From: Chlamydiota bacterium | GTDB taxonomy: Bacteria > Chlamydiota > Chlamydiia > Chlamydiales > SLFE01 | Assembly (NCBI GenBank): GCA_011065065.1 | Contig: JAAKFL010000149.1 | Span: 1 to 5,059, forward strand | Reading direction: 5' to 3' | DNA length: 5,059 nucleotides | Part shown: in pieces, positions 4,774 to 5,059 of the stretch | Layout: each line of letters begins with the position of its first letter | Position numbering within the stretch: the stretch's first letter is position 1 | Notes under the pieces: model-generated | What the model was told of the DNA's origin: nothing | Databases searched by the model: none | What the model saw: the letters and a program-made list of their open reading frames with translations, nothing else | Position numbers and translations under genes: made by a program

Positions 4774-5059
4774 GTGTTGCTATTGTAGTTCAAGCGAGGA
4801 TGACCTCGGAAAGGCTGCCGGGGAAAGTGATGAAGAAGGTTTTAGAAAAACCTCTTCTCGAATTTCTGCTTGAACGCCTATTGAGATTTCAAGGGGTGGA
4901 TTTAATTGTGGCCACAACCGAGAATGAGGCGGATCAACAGATTGTGGACCAATGTGAATTGATGGGTGTGAAATGTGTTCGGGGAAGTAAAAACGATGTG
5001 CTCACTCGTTATCTTCAAGCTTCTGAGGGCTATGATATTGTTGTCCGGGTGACAGGAGA
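4770..5059 (+). CDS. SpsF-family cytidylyltransferase-like protein, 3' end outside window
   Basis: ATG 4770 overlaps the OsmC-like stop by 4 nt and opens a frame that reaches the window edge (96 full codons). VAIVVQARMTSERLPGKVM near the start is the nucleotide-binding signature of SpsF/CMP-sialic-acid-synthetase-like enzymes (family pattern IVQARM-S-RLPGKV). KPLLEFLLERL, VDLIVATTENEADQQI, VRGSKNDVLTRY and DIVVRVTG follow in the expected order, as in the COG1861 type. Members activate acidic or unusual sugars with CTP for surface polysaccharide or glycan synthesis; the sugar cannot be told from this part. A full protein would have about 240 residues or more, so more than half is missing. There is no strong Shine-Dalgarno sequence, consistent with translational coupling to the gene before. 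Confidence 0.88.
   Translation, partial: MSVAIVVQARMTSERLPGKVMKKVLEKPLLEFLLERLLRFQGVDLIVATTENEADQQIVDQCELMGVKCVRGSKNDVLTRYLQASEGYDIVVRVTG

Overview
The window looks like a piece of an environmental chlamydia (order Parachlamydiales, amoeba-associated), or at least of a eukaryote-associated intracellular bacterium. Two things point there. The M17 aminopeptidase resembles, from memory, chlamydial PepA (RGVYLTKDLVN-NADEV, GGLDLK, LTMK-DM, PKYATG-GVR). Three consecutive genes also encode eukaryotic-type F-box proteins, a family known to be expanded in Parachlamydiaceae. Legionella-like or other amoeba symbionts are not excluded, and the assignment is an inference.

Layout. Positions 1-1116 (+) hold the 3' three-quarters of a leucyl aminopeptidase gene whose start lies outside the window. 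Its stop overlaps the start of asd (1113-2186, +), an aspartate-semialdehyde dehydrogenase of the archaeal/fungal type. Only 3 nt later comes a tandem array of three related F-box genes (2190-2693, 2744-3334, 3373-4020, all +). The array is visibly more AT-rich than the metabolic genes around it. A long near-perfect inverted repeat (4023-4095) follows. Next is a 44-codon lysine-rich gene on the minus strand (4117-4251) with a near-consensus Shine-Dalgarno sequence. A short divergent intergenic region leads to an OsmC-like protein (4393-4773, +), whose stop overlaps the start of a SpsF-family nucleotidyltransferase that runs off the end of the window (4770-5059+).

The F-box array is the most interesting part. 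The three proteins share an N-terminal F-box and a gap-free 40-residue C-terminal block (ID-I...IA...PP...PS-L...A...W). All three loci also carry a basic GxKRK tail about ten residues after that block. In the second gene the tail is still present in the DNA but lies behind an in-frame TAA. The second gene also seems to have lost its ancestral start codon to a small indel, leaving a four-codon ORF that overlaps the present start. The expected role, inferred from the F-box family, is as secreted adaptors that dock on host Skp1 in SCF ubiquitin ligases, with the C-terminal block recruiting targets. That block does not look like the usual LRR, WD40 or Kelch partner domains.

The other genes are housekeeping: peptide turnover, the aspartate/lysine-DAP branch, peroxide or sulfur redox chemistry, and surface-sugar nucleotide activation. 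I see no tRNA, rRNA, CRISPR array, insertion sequence or convincing promoter.
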